Part shown: positions 22,029-30,187 of the stretch, piece by piece
How positions within the stretch are numbered: position 1 is the first letter of the stretch
Layout of the letters: the number at the start of each line of letters is the position of its first letter
From: an uncultured Eubacterium sp.
Lineage (GTDB): Bacteria; Bacillota; Clostridia; Lachnospirales; Lachnospiraceae
Reading direction: 5' to 3'
Assembly: GCA_910577225.1 (NCBI GenBank)
Contig: CAJTMV010000045.1
Coordinates: 1 to 30,932 of the forward strand
Length of the DNA: 30,932 nucleotides
Made by a program: the position numbers and the translations under genes
The notes under the pieces: model-generated
Told to the model about the DNA's origin: nothing
The model's input: only the letters and a program-made list of their open reading frames with translations
The model's database searches: none

Positions 22029-24785
22029 ATGAATTTCAGTAAGGAAGGAACGCGGAAAAAACGCAGGGAGATTATTGCGAAAAGAGGAAAAATCAGAAGA
22101 AAATGTACGACATTGTTGTATGAACTGGCGCTCGTATGTATATTTGCGCTGGCTGTCTGTATCGGAGGGGCGGGGTACGGAGCTTATCAGGGGATACTTG
22201 CCGCTTCGCCAAGTATTAAAGATATCGATGCGACGCCGACCGGATATCTGTCCACGATTCTGGATTCGAAAGGAAATACGACCGCGACGCTGGTCGCGTC
22301 CGGTTCGAATCGTGTATATGTCACGATCGATGAGATTCCGGATAATTTGCAGAATGCGTTTATCGCGATTGAAGATTCCCGATTCCGCGAACATCATGGA
22401 ATCGATATCAAAGGAATCGTTCGCGCCGGAATCAGAGGAATTGCGTCCGGTTTTCGGTTTCGGGAAGGCGCCAGTACGATTACGCAGCAGCTGTTAAAAA
22501 ATAACGTATTTACGAACTGGACAGCGGAAAAGTCTCAGGCTGACCGTTTTAAGAGAAAAATACAGGAACAGTATCTGGCGCTTCAGCTGGAAAAGGAAGA
22601 ATCCAAAGAATGGATTTTGGAGAATTATCTGAATACGGTGAACCTTGGTCAGAATACGCTGGGGGTGCAGTCCGCGTCCAAACGATATTTCGGAAAAGAT
22701 GTCTCAGAGCTGACGCTGTCTGAATGCGCGGTAATTGCAGGAATTACGAAAAATCCTGCCGGCTACAATCCGATTACGCATCCGAAAGATAATGCGAAGC
22801 GAAGAAAAAAAGTGCTGGGCGATATGAAGACACAGGGAATGATCTCGCAGCTGCAGTACGATGAGGCAATAGCGGATGATGTCTATAGCCGTATTCAGAA
22901 AGTCAACGCCAGACAGCTGGACAAGTCCAGCGTGCATTCCTATTTTGACGACGCACTGACGGAACAGGTCATTGCAGATCTGATGGAAGTACTGGGCTGC
23001 TCTCAGACAGAAGCCTACAAAAGATTGTATAATACAGGACTTACGATCTATTCCACACAGGATCCGGATATTCAGGCAATCTGTGACGAAGAAGTGAATA
23101 ATATGGAAAATTATCCGACAAGTCCGAAAGTGTCGTTTTCCATGACGCTCACGATTCAGAAACCGAACGGCGAGTTCCAGTATTATGACGAGCAGACGAT
23201 GTTATCGTATTATCAGTCTGCGAATAACGCTTATACCATTAATTTCGCTTCGCAGGAAGAAGCGCTGGCAGCAATAGAAAAATACAAGCTCGATATAATG
23301 GAAGACGGAGATGTCGTACCGGAGAACGGTCAGACCATCACTTATACGGTACAGCCGCAGGCTGCGCTGACAGTGATCGATCAGCAGACCGGAGAAGTAA
23401 AAGCGATGGTAGGCGGGCGCGGCGAAAAGACAGCCAACCGTACGTTAAACCGCGCGACAGATTCGGTACGTCAGCCGGGGTCTACGTTTAAAGTGCTGGC
23501 GGCATTTGCTCCGGCTCTGGATACCGGACAGATGACGCTTGCTTCTGTAGAGGACGACGCGCCATATACGTATACGAACGGTACGCCGTTAAAAAATTAT
23601 AACAATAAATATGGCGGCTTTACATCTATTCGGGAAGCGATTACACAATCGATCAATGTTGTGACAGTAAAGACACTGACCGATATCGGTATCGATTCCG
23701 GCTATGAGTATCTGACCGACCATTTTGGGTTTACGACTTTGTCCGATCAGGACCGGAACGAAGCGCTGGCACTTGGAGGGATTACGTATGGCGTAACCAA
23801 TCTGGAACTTACGGCGGCATACGCGGCGATTGCAAACGGGGGTACCTATATCAAACCGCGTCTGTATACAAAAATTATCGATCATGACGGCAATGTGCTG
23901 ATCGATAATCAGCCGAAGAAAAATGAAGCGCTGCAGGAAACGACGGCCTGGCTGTTAACGAACGCCATGCAGGACGTATTGACAATCGGCACAGGGAAAC
24001 TGGCAAATTTTGAAGGAATGACGCTCGCCGGAAAGACGGGAACGACGACTAAAAATAAAGATGCGCTGTTTGCGGGATTTTCGCCATATTACAGCCTTGT
24101 CGTATGGGGCGGTTTTGACGATAATACGCAGCAGGACGGAGGGACAACCTCTTATCCAAAGCTGATCTGGCGTTCCGTTATGCAGCGGATTCACGAAGGA
24201 ATGGAAAATAAAGAGTTTCCGATACCATCAGGCATTATTACGGCAGAGGTCTGTAAAAAATCCGGTATGCCGGTCAAGGAAGGCGTTTGCGCCCATGATC
24301 CGCGTGGCAGCATGGTAACGACTGAGTTTTTTGCGGAAGGAACAGTGCCGGAAGACGAATGTGTGCATCACGCGTCCATTCGTGTCTGCGCGGTATCCGG
24401 TCTGCTTGCAGGACCTTACTGTCCGGGCGGATATTCTGCGTCGGCAGTTCGTATTATCGGAGGTTCTCCGGACGCTGCAGACGGGCCATATTTATATACG
24501 GGAAATCTGGCGTCCTGTACTGTGCATACAAGGGAATCCGCAGCAGTTCCGGATCACGCAGGGGAGACGGTAACCGATGATCAGACGGGTACAGATCCGG
24601 ATCAGAATCCGGGGGAAGCTCCGGGCACGCAGCCGGGAGAACAGCCGGGAGATGTGCCGGGACAGCAGCCAGATCAGAATCCGGGGATGGAACCGCCGGA
24701 ATCAGTACCCGAAACATCTGTTGAAATACCGCCGGATCAGGGAGAAGACGAACCTGTTCCGAATGAGATTATACTGGATTTTTAG
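22029..24785 (+). CDS. ponA: Class A penicillin-binding protein (PBP1A type)
   Basis: A 918-residue bifunctional wall synthase. Residues about 34-65 are a membrane anchor after a very basic cytoplasmic tail. The GT51 glycosyltransferase domain has the catalytic Glu115 in IAIEDSRFREHHG and the GASTITQQLLKN motif. The transpeptidase has STFK with Ser485 (RQPGSTFKV), SIN (TQSINVVT) and KTGTT. After the transpeptidase, about 220 residues include cysteine-containing sequence (VCKKSGM, VCAVSGLLAGPYC), then a Pro/Gly/Asp/Glu-rich repeat tail (PGEAPGTQPGEQPGD). The ATG at 22029 has AGGAGG 6 nt upstream; an ATG 12 codons earlier does not. It has its own promoter. Confidence 0.95.
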   Translation: MNFSKEGTRKKRREIIAKRGKIRRKCTTLLYELALVCIFALAVCIGGAGYGAYQGILAASPSIKDIDATPTGYLSTILDSKGNTTATLVASGSNRVYVTIDEIPDNLQNAFIAIEDSRFREHHGIDIKGIVRAGIRGIASGFRFREGASTITQQLLKNNVFTNWTAEKSQADRFKRKIQEQYLALQLEKEESKEWILENYLNTVNLGQNTLGVQSASKRYFGKDVSELTLSECAVIAGITKNPAGYNPITHPKDNAKRRKKVLGDMKTQGMISQLQYDEAIADDVYSRIQKVNARQLDKSSVHSYFDDALTEQVIADLMEVLGCSQTEAYKRLYNTGLTIYSTQDPDIQAICDEEVNNMENYPTSPKVSFSMTLTIQKPNGEFQYYDEQTMLSYYQSANNAYTINFASQEEALAAIEKYKLDIMEDGDVVPENGQTITYTVQPQAALTVIDQQTGEVKAMVGGRGEKTANRTLNRATDSVRQPGSTFKVLAAFAPALDTGQMTLASVEDDAPYTYTNGTPLKNYNNKYGGFTSIREAITQSINVVTVKTLTDIGIDSGYEYLTDHFGFTTLSDQDRNEALALGGITYGVTNLELTAAYAAIANGGTYIKPRLYTKIIDHDGNVLIDNQPKKNEALQETTAWLLTNAMQDVLTIGTGKLANFEGMTLAGKTGTTTKNKDALFAGFSPYYSLVVWGGFDDNTQQDGGTTSYPKLIWRSVMQRIHEGMENKEFPIPSGIITAEVCKKSGMPVKEGVCAHDPRGSMVTTEFFAEGTVPEDECVHHASIRVCAVSGLLAGPYCPGGYSASAVRIIGGSPDAADGPYLYTGNLASCTVHTRESAAVPDHAGETVTDDQTGTDPDQNPGEAPGTQPGEQPGDVPGQQPDQNPGMEPPESVPETSVEIPPDQGEDEPVPNEIILDF
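24586..24760 (+). repeat. Pro/Gly/Asp-rich low-complexity tail of the PBP
   Basis: Degenerate short repeats encode PGxxPG, DPDQNPG and QQPDQNPG units. The coding sequence is itself repetitive (GATCAGAATCCGGGG recurs). Such tails occur on several Gram-positive class A PBPs and may span or bind the wall. Copy number may vary between strains. Confidence 0.75.
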
Positions 24786-24842
24786 CAGAAGAGACATTTG
24801 TATACAGGTAATGTGAAATAGAACATGGGAGGAGCGCTTGTT

Positions 24843-25502
24843 TTGAATCATTATAAAGTAGTCTGGCAGGGCGGATCCGGTGAGATCATCGAAAAAAAAT
24901 CCAGATTTATCGCTACGATCGAGCCTGTGGAAAGCGAGCAGGAAGCGGCAGCGTTTATCAGCGTTATGAAAAAAAAATATTGGGATGCTTCCCACAATTG
25001 TTCTGCGTTTACGATAGGCAGAAATCATGAGCTGACCCGATGCTCGGACGACGGCGAGCCGTCCCAGACAGCGGGGCGGCCGATGTTGGATGTCCTGCTG
25101 CGGGAAGATATTCATAACGTGGCTGTTGTTGTGACAAGATATTTTGGCGGGACGCTGCTTGGTACCGGAGGACTGGTACGGGCATATCAGAAAAGTACGC
25201 AGGCAGGTCTGGCGCAGGCGGTCATTATCGAAAAGCAGCAGGGACGTATGCTGGATATCGAAACGGATTACAACGGGCTGGGCAAAATACAGTATTTGCT
25301 GGCGCAGCATAAAATTCCTGTGCTGGATACAGAATATACGGATAAGGTTGTGATTCATGCGATGACGCCGGCAGAAATCGGGGAACAGTTTGCAAAAGAA
25401 GTTACGGAAGGAACGAGCGGAGCGGCAGAGCTGATCTGGGGAAAGACAGCAGAGTTTGCAGTCATCGCAGAGCAGGTAAAACTGTTTGAAAGCGAATCGT
25501 AA
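24843..25502 (+). CDS. YigZ / IMPACT family protein
   Basis: A 219-residue cytosolic protein of the UPF0029 family. The diagnostic block is SRFIATIEPVES, then DASHNCSAFTIG, SDDGEPSQTAGRPML, VVVTRYFGGTLLGTGGLVRAY. The C-terminal DUF1949-like domain follows. Eukaryotic IMPACT binds GCN1 and modulates translation stress; the bacterial role is not settled. I prefer the TTG at 24843, as GGAGG lies 10 nt upstream; the in-frame ATG at 24825 would itself contain that binding site. The gene lies 57 bp after the PBP stop and may be cotranscribed. It ends before a bidirectional terminator. Confidence 0.9.
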   Translation: MNHYKVVWQGGSGEIIEKKSRFIATIEPVESEQEAAAFISVMKKKYWDASHNCSAFTIGRNHELTRCSDDGEPSQTAGRPMLDVLLREDIHNVAVVVTRYFGGTLLGTGGLVRAYQKSTQAGLAQAVIIEKQQGRMLDIETDYNGLGKIQYLLAQHKIPVLDTEYTDKVVIHAMTPAEIGEQFAKEVTEGTSGAAELIWGKTAEFAVIAEQVKLFESES

Positions 25503-25514
25503 CAGAAATAATCG

Positions 25515-25558
25515 ATCGGCCGTCTGTCAGAGATCGTATGCTCTGGCAGACGGCCGAT
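25515..25558. terminator. Bidirectional terminator between yigZ-like gene and rfbG
   Basis: An 18-bp stem with one G-U pair (25515-25532 with 25541-25558) and an 8-nt loop. It lies between the converging stops. No U-run follows, but the stem is the strongest in the window. Confidence 0.75.
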
Positions 25559-25573
25559 GATCGTTCGGACCTG

Positions 25574-26626
25574 TTATTTTAAAAATTCGGTAATCTGACG
25601 CTGCATACACGCATTGACATCGCCGTTTGAAAAATAAACCTGTGACCATTCCACGACTTTTTCAATGGCTGTCTCAACGTTCCAGCGCGGAGACCACCCA
25701 AGCGTCTTTTTTAGTCTGGAACAGTCCAGTTTCAGAAAATTAGCTTCGTGCGGGCCGCCGTCATATTGGTCGATCCATGTCAGAGAATCGCCGCAGATCT
25801 GGTTCCATTTCTGACAAAACAGGGTGACGAGATCGCCAGTGGTCAGACAATCTGTTTCATCCGGGCCGACATTATAATTCCCCGCAATCGAGCGGTCTTT
25901 ATACTGCGCTTCGGCAATCATCAGATAGGCACTCACAGGTTCAAGCACATGTTCATAAGGTCTGGTAGAATAAGGATTTCTGACGATAATATTCTGTCCC
26001 GACTGCGCTGCACGGATACAGTCCGGAATAATACGGTCAGCCGCAAAATCGCCGCCTCCGATGACATTCCCTGCGCGCGCAGTCGATATCGCAGTATCCG
26101 AATCCATAAAAAACGAATTTTTATAGCTGCTGGTTACCAGTTCCGAACATGATTTGGAGTTGGAATACGGGTCAAAGCCGTTTAATTCTTCGTTTTCCCG
26201 ATAACCCCATTCCCATTCTTTGTTCCGGTATACTTTATCTGTCGTTACATTCAGAAATGATTTTACAGAAGGCGTCAGCCGTACGCATTCCATGACGTTT
26301 ACGGTGCCCATGACATTTGTTTCGTAAGTGTACACCGGATTTTTATAGGATTCGCGAACGATAGGCTGGGCTGCCATATGGATGACAATTTCCGGCTGAC
26401 AATCGGTAAATACCTGCTGCAGATGCGCAAGATCGCGGATGTCGCCGATTACAGAGTGTATCTGTTTCGATAAACCGCAGATGTCAAAAAGGCTCGGTGA
26501 AGTGGGCGCCTCCAGGGCATATCCGGTAATATCCGCGCCTGCCATGGACAGCATCTGACACATCCAGGAACCTTTGAATCCGGTATGACCGGTAATTAGT
26601 ACTTTTTTGTTTTTATAAAAAGACAT
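25574..26626 (-). CDS. rfbG: CDP-glucose 4,6-dehydratase
   Basis: A 350-residue NAD-dependent SDR enzyme that converts CDP-glucose to CDP-4-keto-6-deoxyglucose, the precursor of 3,6-dideoxyhexoses (paratose, abequose, tyvelose) and other CDP-sugars. The Rossmann motif is TGHTGFKGSW. The catalytic centre is TTDKVYRNKEW and YSNSKSCSELV (YXXXK). The family-specific stretches RAGNVIGGGDFAADRIIPD and RPYEHVLEPVSAYL are present. The ATG has AGGAGA 6 nt upstream. No glucose-1-phosphate cytidylyltransferase (rfbF) or downstream epimerase/dehydratase partner is in the window. Confidence 0.93.
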   Translation of the reverse strand: MSFYKNKKVLITGHTGFKGSWMCQMLSMAGADITGYALEAPTSPSLFDICGLSKQIHSVIGDIRDLAHLQQVFTDCQPEIVIHMAAQPIVRESYKNPVYTYETNVMGTVNVMECVRLTPSVKSFLNVTTDKVYRNKEWEWGYRENEELNGFDPYSNSKSCSELVTSSYKNSFFMDSDTAISTARAGNVIGGGDFAADRIIPDCIRAAQSGQNIIVRNPYSTRPYEHVLEPVSAYLMIAEAQYKDRSIAGNYNVGPDETDCLTTGDLVTLFCQKWNQICGDSLTWIDQYDGGPHEANFLKLDCSRLKKTLGWSPRWNVETAIEKVVEWSQVYFSNGDVNACMQRQITEFLK

Positions 26627-26740
26627 ATCTGTTCTCCTGTTTGATCATGTATGTGAATAAGGGTTTGCGACACGTTCCAGGATATTTTATACCATTTTTC
26701 TTATTTTTTCAACTTAAAATATGGAAAAAACGGTTTTGTA

Positions 26741-26769
26741 TTGATTTCATTGCTGATATACGCTAAGAT
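26741..26769 (+). promoter_or_regulatory. Promoter of the TIM-barrel gene
   Basis: TTGATT (-35, 26741-26746), a 17-bp spacer, then TAAGAT (-10, 26764-26769). The start site near 26776 leaves about 30 nt before the ATG at 26806. Confidence 0.6.
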
Positions 26770-26805
26770 AGTAATGTTTTATAACTGCGGATGGAGGGAT
26801 GCGCG

Positions 26806-27756
26806 ATGAATCGACGGATCAGAATATATGCGAAGGCATCATTTGTACCAGAAGAAATTCGGGAGAAAATCAATTGCGGCTGCGACGGATTGGAATACAA
26901 CCTGCGGGAGGATTTTATAAAGAACGGAGACTGCTTTGAGACGTGTTATCCGAAGGAGATATTTACGATGTATAACGTGGAAGTCGTACATGTACCGTTT
27001 TATGCACAGGGCCTGGTCATGAATATGGAACATGTCTTTCAGCACAAAGATCCCGGTCCGATACGAAATGTGTTCCGCCTGGCACAGTATTGCGCAGATA
27101 TCTGGCAGCACCGGATTCTGGTTGTGATTCACTCTTCGCTATCTTACTTTGACTTTATCGAATACGAACTGTTCCGCAGTCATCTGGTCGGGGTACTCCG
27201 GCAGTTTTTTGCGGATTTTCCGATGGTAGATCTTGCGATTGAAAACGTAGTGCCGATGGAATATAAACCGGACAGAAAAGAAAGTCCAAGGCTTTGCAAC
27301 GGCACTTTTACCGATCTCACCGATATGGTGCGCTGGTTAAGAGAACGGTTTGGTGAACGAATCGGCAGTGTGCTGGATATCTGTCATGCAGCCATGACGG
27401 AAAAATATATGACGGCGCTTCTTGCAGCAGCGGATTTTCTGCCGCAGGAGGAATGTCCGGATGAACTGGATTATAGTATGGATCATTTTTTTCGCGCGCA
27501 TCAGGGTATCTGTAAACTGATTCACTTTAATGATTTTATCGGGAACGGGTATCTGCAGAATCATGGAACGCCGTTTCGGGATCCGAAAAAAGCGGGCGAT
27601 CTGCTGGAAATGTACAGAAAATATAACTACGACTGTCCGATGACTCTGGAAATACAGGAAGAAAACTATAAAAACTGCATCAATTACCGCCAGACAAGAG
27701 CGATGCTGGAAACGCTGCAGGAAAGCCGTTATCATTCAGGAACCATTGAAAAATAA
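26806..27756 (+). CDS. Xylose isomerase-like TIM-barrel protein
   Basis: A 316-residue cytosolic protein of the AP endonuclease 2 / sugar isomerase-epimerase superfamily. Likely metal and substrate ligands appear in the expected barrel order: VVIHSS, LAIENV (Glu), VLDICHA (Asp, His), IHFND (His), and a closing TLEIQEEN (Glu). These proteins often epimerise or isomerise sugars or inositols; many have no known substrate. The ATG at 26806 has GGAGG 8 nt upstream; an earlier ATG five codons upstream contains that site. It is divergent from the CDP-glucose dehydratase. A joint deoxysugar role is possible but unproved. Confidence 0.8.
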   Translation: MNRRIRIYAKASFVPEEIREKINCGCDGLEYNLREDFIKNGDCFETCYPKEIFTMYNVEVVHVPFYAQGLVMNMEHVFQHKDPGPIRNVFRLAQYCADIWQHRILVVIHSSLSYFDFIEYELFRSHLVGVLRQFFADFPMVDLAIENVVPMEYKPDRKESPRLCNGTFTDLTDMVRWLRERFGERIGSVLDICHAAMTEKYMTALLAAADFLPQEECPDELDYSMDHFFRAHQGICKLIHFNDFIGNGYLQNHGTPFRDPKKAGDLLEMYRKYNYDCPMTLEIQEENYKNCINYRQTRAMLETLQESRYHSGTIEK

Positions 27757-27774
27757 ATCGCTGCGGTTATTTTT
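27749..27774 (+). terminator. Weak terminator of the TIM-barrel gene
   Basis: AAAAATAA (27749-27756, including the stop codon) pairs with TTATTTTT (27767-27774) around a 10-nt GC-rich loop. The weak AT-only stem keeps confidence low. Confidence 0.4.
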
Positions 27775-27866
27775 GAACAGTTCCTGAACGGGAATCGAAA
27801 GCCGGACCAGACGCCTGCGCAGAATGCGGTTACAATGAAAGGAAAAACGGACGGAAATGTGAAATA

Positions 27867-28397
27867 TTATTCGTCCGCATCTTCCAGATAGGAATAGGTC
27901 ATCTGATCTCCGATAACGTTTGGACCGATGTATTGTTCGGCAAATTCAAAATATCCGTTAGAACCCATTCGCCGGATCCAGTCATCTACAGATTCTTTGA
28001 TACGCAAAAGGCATATGACAGGTTCCTCGTAAAAATCATGCAGCGTTTTGGCGTCTGTCAGATCGTACCTGTCGGCAATTTGAGAGCGGAGTTCTTCGTT
28101 AGTGAAAGGATCAAAAGCCATGAGTATGGCATGTTCCAGTCTTGCATTATCTTCATTTCGGAAGTTACTCAGGTCGAAGGATTCTCCCGTATATTTGGAC
28201 CGGATATCGAACAGCACCAGCGCGATCGCTTCCAGAAGCCTGCGCGTGTTGGAAGCCGGATAACGGCGATAGGTTTTTAACAGATTGCTTTCAATCGGAT
28301 AGATCATCATCGTATGGAAATCTTCGTCGCCTCTTTGAATCTTTCCAAATTCTTTTTCCATTTGAGAAAAAATCTTCTCAAACTGATATTGCTGCAT
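27867..28397 (-). CDS. Uncharacterised acidic helical protein
   Basis: A 176-residue soluble protein, predicted mostly helical and strongly acidic at the C-terminus (SYLEDADE). Recognisable stretches are YRRYPASNTRRLLEAIALVL and DLTDAKTLHDFYEEP. I cannot place it in a family. There is no signal peptide or membrane segment. The ATG at 28397 has GAGGAGG 8 nt upstream; an upstream in-frame ATG 9 codons earlier overlaps that site. It is divergent from the next operon and convergent with the TIM-barrel gene. Confidence 0.75.
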   Translation of the reverse strand: MQQYQFEKIFSQMEKEFGKIQRGDEDFHTMMIYPIESNLLKTYRRYPASNTRRLLEAIALVLFDIRSKYTGESFDLSNFRNEDNARLEHAILMAFDPFTNEELRSQIADRYDLTDAKTLHDFYEEPVICLLRIKESVDDWIRRMGSNGYFEFAEQYIGPNVIGDQMTYSYLEDADE

Positions 28398-28515
28398 AAA
28401 AAGTTCCTCCTCTGGCTGATTCAATTTTCGTATTTTTTTATCATAAGATCAGGTGTTTTGCTGTCAGAGAACAGCGTGTACCAGTATCATATAGCTGTAT
28501 GGAGGAAAAGTCAAG

Positions 28516-28641
28516 GTGTTGATACTGGTATTTGGCGACGGCCGTATGGTTGCCTGGAGTTTCAAAGACGAAGAATACTGCAAAATTACGTTTATGGACA
28601 GGAAAAAAGCGGAGAAGGGAGCAGGCAGAGCAGATGAATAA
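28516..28641 (+). CDS. Possible 41-residue protein overlapping the next gene
   Basis: A GTG-initiated frame beginning VLILVFGDGRMVAWSFKDEE and ending KGAGRADE. GGAGG lies 10 nt upstream of the GTG, a better site than that of the following gene. Its stop TAA lies 5 nt after the ATG of the next gene, giving an 8-nt overlap typical of translational coupling. A hydrophobic N-terminus followed by charged residues could fold or simply be a leader. Not recognised; it could be chance. Confidence 0.4.
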   Translation: MLILVFGDGRMVAWSFKDEEYCKITFMDRKKAEKGAGRADE

Positions 28642-29359
28642 ATTACAATATGATAAGAAACGTTTGACAGAAGCGGGCGTCGTCATACTGGCGCTGGTTA
28701 CTGCAGCGGTTGTTGGAACGGGATCGTATGAAAAGCAGGATGCAAAGGAAGAGAGTCCGTATGAGAAAGGCCGTCAAACGGCAGTCGTGCTGGAAAATAA
28801 AAAGATGGCGTCTGGGGAAATGACTTTTGCAGACGGGACGGCGGTGACTGTAGAGCTGCGTATGAAACAGGGAACGTTTTATAACGATACGATGGAAGAA
28901 TATTTTCCTGGTATATACACATATACGAACAATTATGAGGGCAGTTATGCAATCGTTACGCTGGATGCGGACGGAGAGACGCTATACGAGACTGCATTGG
29001 AAAAATTATGGAAGGGGCGCGACCAGACGTTTAATTTTCCGCAAGAGTTTTCACTAAAGTGGACCGATTATAATAAAGATGGATGTCCGGATTTTACGAT
29101 CGGACAGCCGCAGTCTTCCAGTAATATGGGGTTTTTACTTCTTACTGTGCGTGAAAATGGGAGCATTGCATTGCTCTGCAGGGAAGAAATTGCCAGCGTC
29201 TATGATGCGCAGAAAGGATTTTCGGCCATACTGAAACAGGGCAGTCAGACGGGAGCAAAGACCATTCATACTGTCTTTTACAATAATGTGACCGGAGAAA
29301 ACGAGCGGGCGGACTATGTCTGTGATGAGCGGGAAAATGTATATCGTCTTGTGCCCTGA
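28634..29359 (+). CDS. Exported or anchored protein with an EF-hand-like calcium loop
   Basis: A 241-residue protein. Residues about 10-32 (LTEAGVVILALVTAAVVGTG) form a signal or anchor segment after a basic start; there is no lipobox cysteine. The extracytoplasmic part is beta-rich. WTDYNKDGCPDF matches the DxNxDGxxD calcium loop of EF-hand, dockerin or FG-GAP type. I do not recognise the family. The ATG at 28634 has only GGGAG 12 nt upstream; translation may depend on the small frame that overlaps it. A hairpin follows the stop at 29387-29419. Confidence 0.7.
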   Translation: MNKLQYDKKRLTEAGVVILALVTAAVVGTGSYEKQDAKEESPYEKGRQTAVVLENKKMASGEMTFADGTAVTVELRMKQGTFYNDTMEEYFPGIYTYTNNYEGSYAIVTLDADGETLYETALEKLWKGRDQTFNFPQEFSLKWTDYNKDGCPDFTIGQPQSSSNMGFLLLTVRENGSIALLCREEIASVYDAQKGFSAILKQGSQTGAKTIHTVFYNNVTGENERADYVCDERENVYRLVP

Positions 29360-29386
29360 AAATCGGAAGTTTTGAAAGAAGAAGCG

Positions 29387-29419
29387 GCTGCCCTGATTTC
29401 ATGTGAAAATCGGGGCAGC
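29387..29419. terminator. Bidirectional hairpin between the exported-protein gene and hicB
   Basis: A 13-bp stem with one G-U pair (29387-29399 with 29407-29419) and a 7-nt loop. It lies between converging stops. No strong U-run follows on either strand. Confidence 0.65.
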
Positions 29420-29428
29420 TGATCGGGG

Positions 29429-29806
29429 TTAAGCCTGTATTTTGGAGAGAAGAGCTTCTTGCAATGCCTGGGAGAAGTTAATTCCCATAGAAATGGCACG
29501 GTCATTCAGCCATGACGGTATGGTTAAAGTCTTTTTTACTGCTTTTGTGTCCTTATATTGGTTAATGTCGCACGATACAAGGGAGGAAAATCCGTCAGCC
29601 GCGTGAATGGCAGTAATATCGGAGGGAGAAGCGATATTATCTCCATGTTCTAACAATGACAAAAGATATCCGGTAAGAGCTTCCTGTGCCATTTCCATAG
29701 CTTCCGGAATAGTGGCGCCGTAGGTATTGCATCCTTTCAGATCGGGAAATTCCACCCAGTAGGATTCATCTTCTTTGTGGAAGATGGCGGGATATACAAA
29801 TAACAT
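29429..29806 (-). CDS. hicB: HicB family antitoxin, orphan
   Basis: A 125-residue protein. Residues about 1-60 are the HicB RNase-H-like domain (YPAIFHKEDESYWVEFPDLK, GCNTYGATIPEAMEMAQEAL). The C-terminus is a ribbon-helix-helix DNA-binding domain (KKTLTIPSWLNDRAISMG). HicB normally neutralises the mRNA-cleaving toxin HicA and represses the operon. No HicA of about 60 residues was found on either side, so this is an orphan antitoxin or a degraded module. The ATG has GAAAGGAGG 5 nt upstream. Its promoter carries a palindromic operator in the spacer, fitting self-repression. Confidence 0.9.
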   Translation of the reverse strand: MLFVYPAIFHKEDESYWVEFPDLKGCNTYGATIPEAMEMAQEALTGYLLSLLEHGDNIASPSDITAIHAADGFSSLVSCDINQYKDTKAVKKTLTIPSWLNDRAISMGINFSQALQEALLSKIQA

Positions 29807-29827
29807 AAAAACCTCCTTTCAAAAACA

Positions 29828-29855
29828 GTATTACACGTATGGCACGTGTTATCAA
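29828..29855 (-). promoter_or_regulatory. hicB promoter with a palindromic operator
   Basis: Minus strand: TTGATA (-35, 29850-29855), a 16-bp spacer, then TAATAC (-10, 29828-29833). The inverted repeat ACACGT-N5-ACGTGT (29833-29849) fills the spacer. HicB proteins with an RHH domain usually autorepress from such sites. Confidence 0.6.
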
Positions 29856-30034
29856 GGGGAGATTAAAAAAATAGAAAAGATACAGGTACGGGTTTTTAGG
29901 CCTATATGCGAAAAACAGTTGAAATTTGTATGTAGGGATAACAGAGCAAAATACGTAAAGACCCTTGTTTTTCATGACAAGACTATGCATTTATATTATA
30001 AATAATTATTTAGTTTACAAAAAATCTAAAATAA

Positions 30035-30080
30035 AAATAAAGCCCAAACACCTGATTTCTCAGGCGTTTCGGCTTTATTT
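30035..30080. terminator. Terminator of tRNA-Leu
   Basis: An outer 10-bp stem (30035-30044 with 30071-30080) and an inner 10-bp stem (30046-30055 with 30060-30069) close on a GAAA tetraloop in minus-strand RNA. On the minus strand TTTTATTTTAG follows, making a strong rho-independent terminator 28 bp after the tRNA. Confidence 0.88.
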
Positions 30081-30107
30081 AACATAAAATGTCATCCCAA
30101 TCAAAAA

Positions 30108-30187
30108 TGCGGATAACAGGACTTGAACCTGCACGGTCTCCCACCAGAACCTAAATCTGGCGCGTCTGCCAATTCCGCCATATCCGC
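30108..30187 (-). tRNA. tRNA-Leu (anticodon UAG)
   Basis: Read on the minus strand, GCGGATA (acceptor) pairs with TATCCGC. The D arm has GCGGAATTGGCAGACGC. The anticodon stem CCAGA/TCTGG encloses TTTAGGT with anticodon TAG. A short GGG-AGA-CC variable arm follows, then the T arm with GTTCAAGTCC. The discriminator is A, and the 3' CCA is not encoded. A terminator follows. The anticodon reads CUN codons. Confidence 0.93.

Noticed and set aside
28532..28633. N-terminal extension of the exported protein from a TTG at 28532
   Set aside because: It would bury the signal segment behind about 34 charged residues; the ATG at 28634 gives a normal export signal.
29856..30005. HicA toxin upstream of hicB
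   Set aside because: Neither strand encodes the short basic HicA fold with its conserved Gly and His; the frames present are low-complexity.
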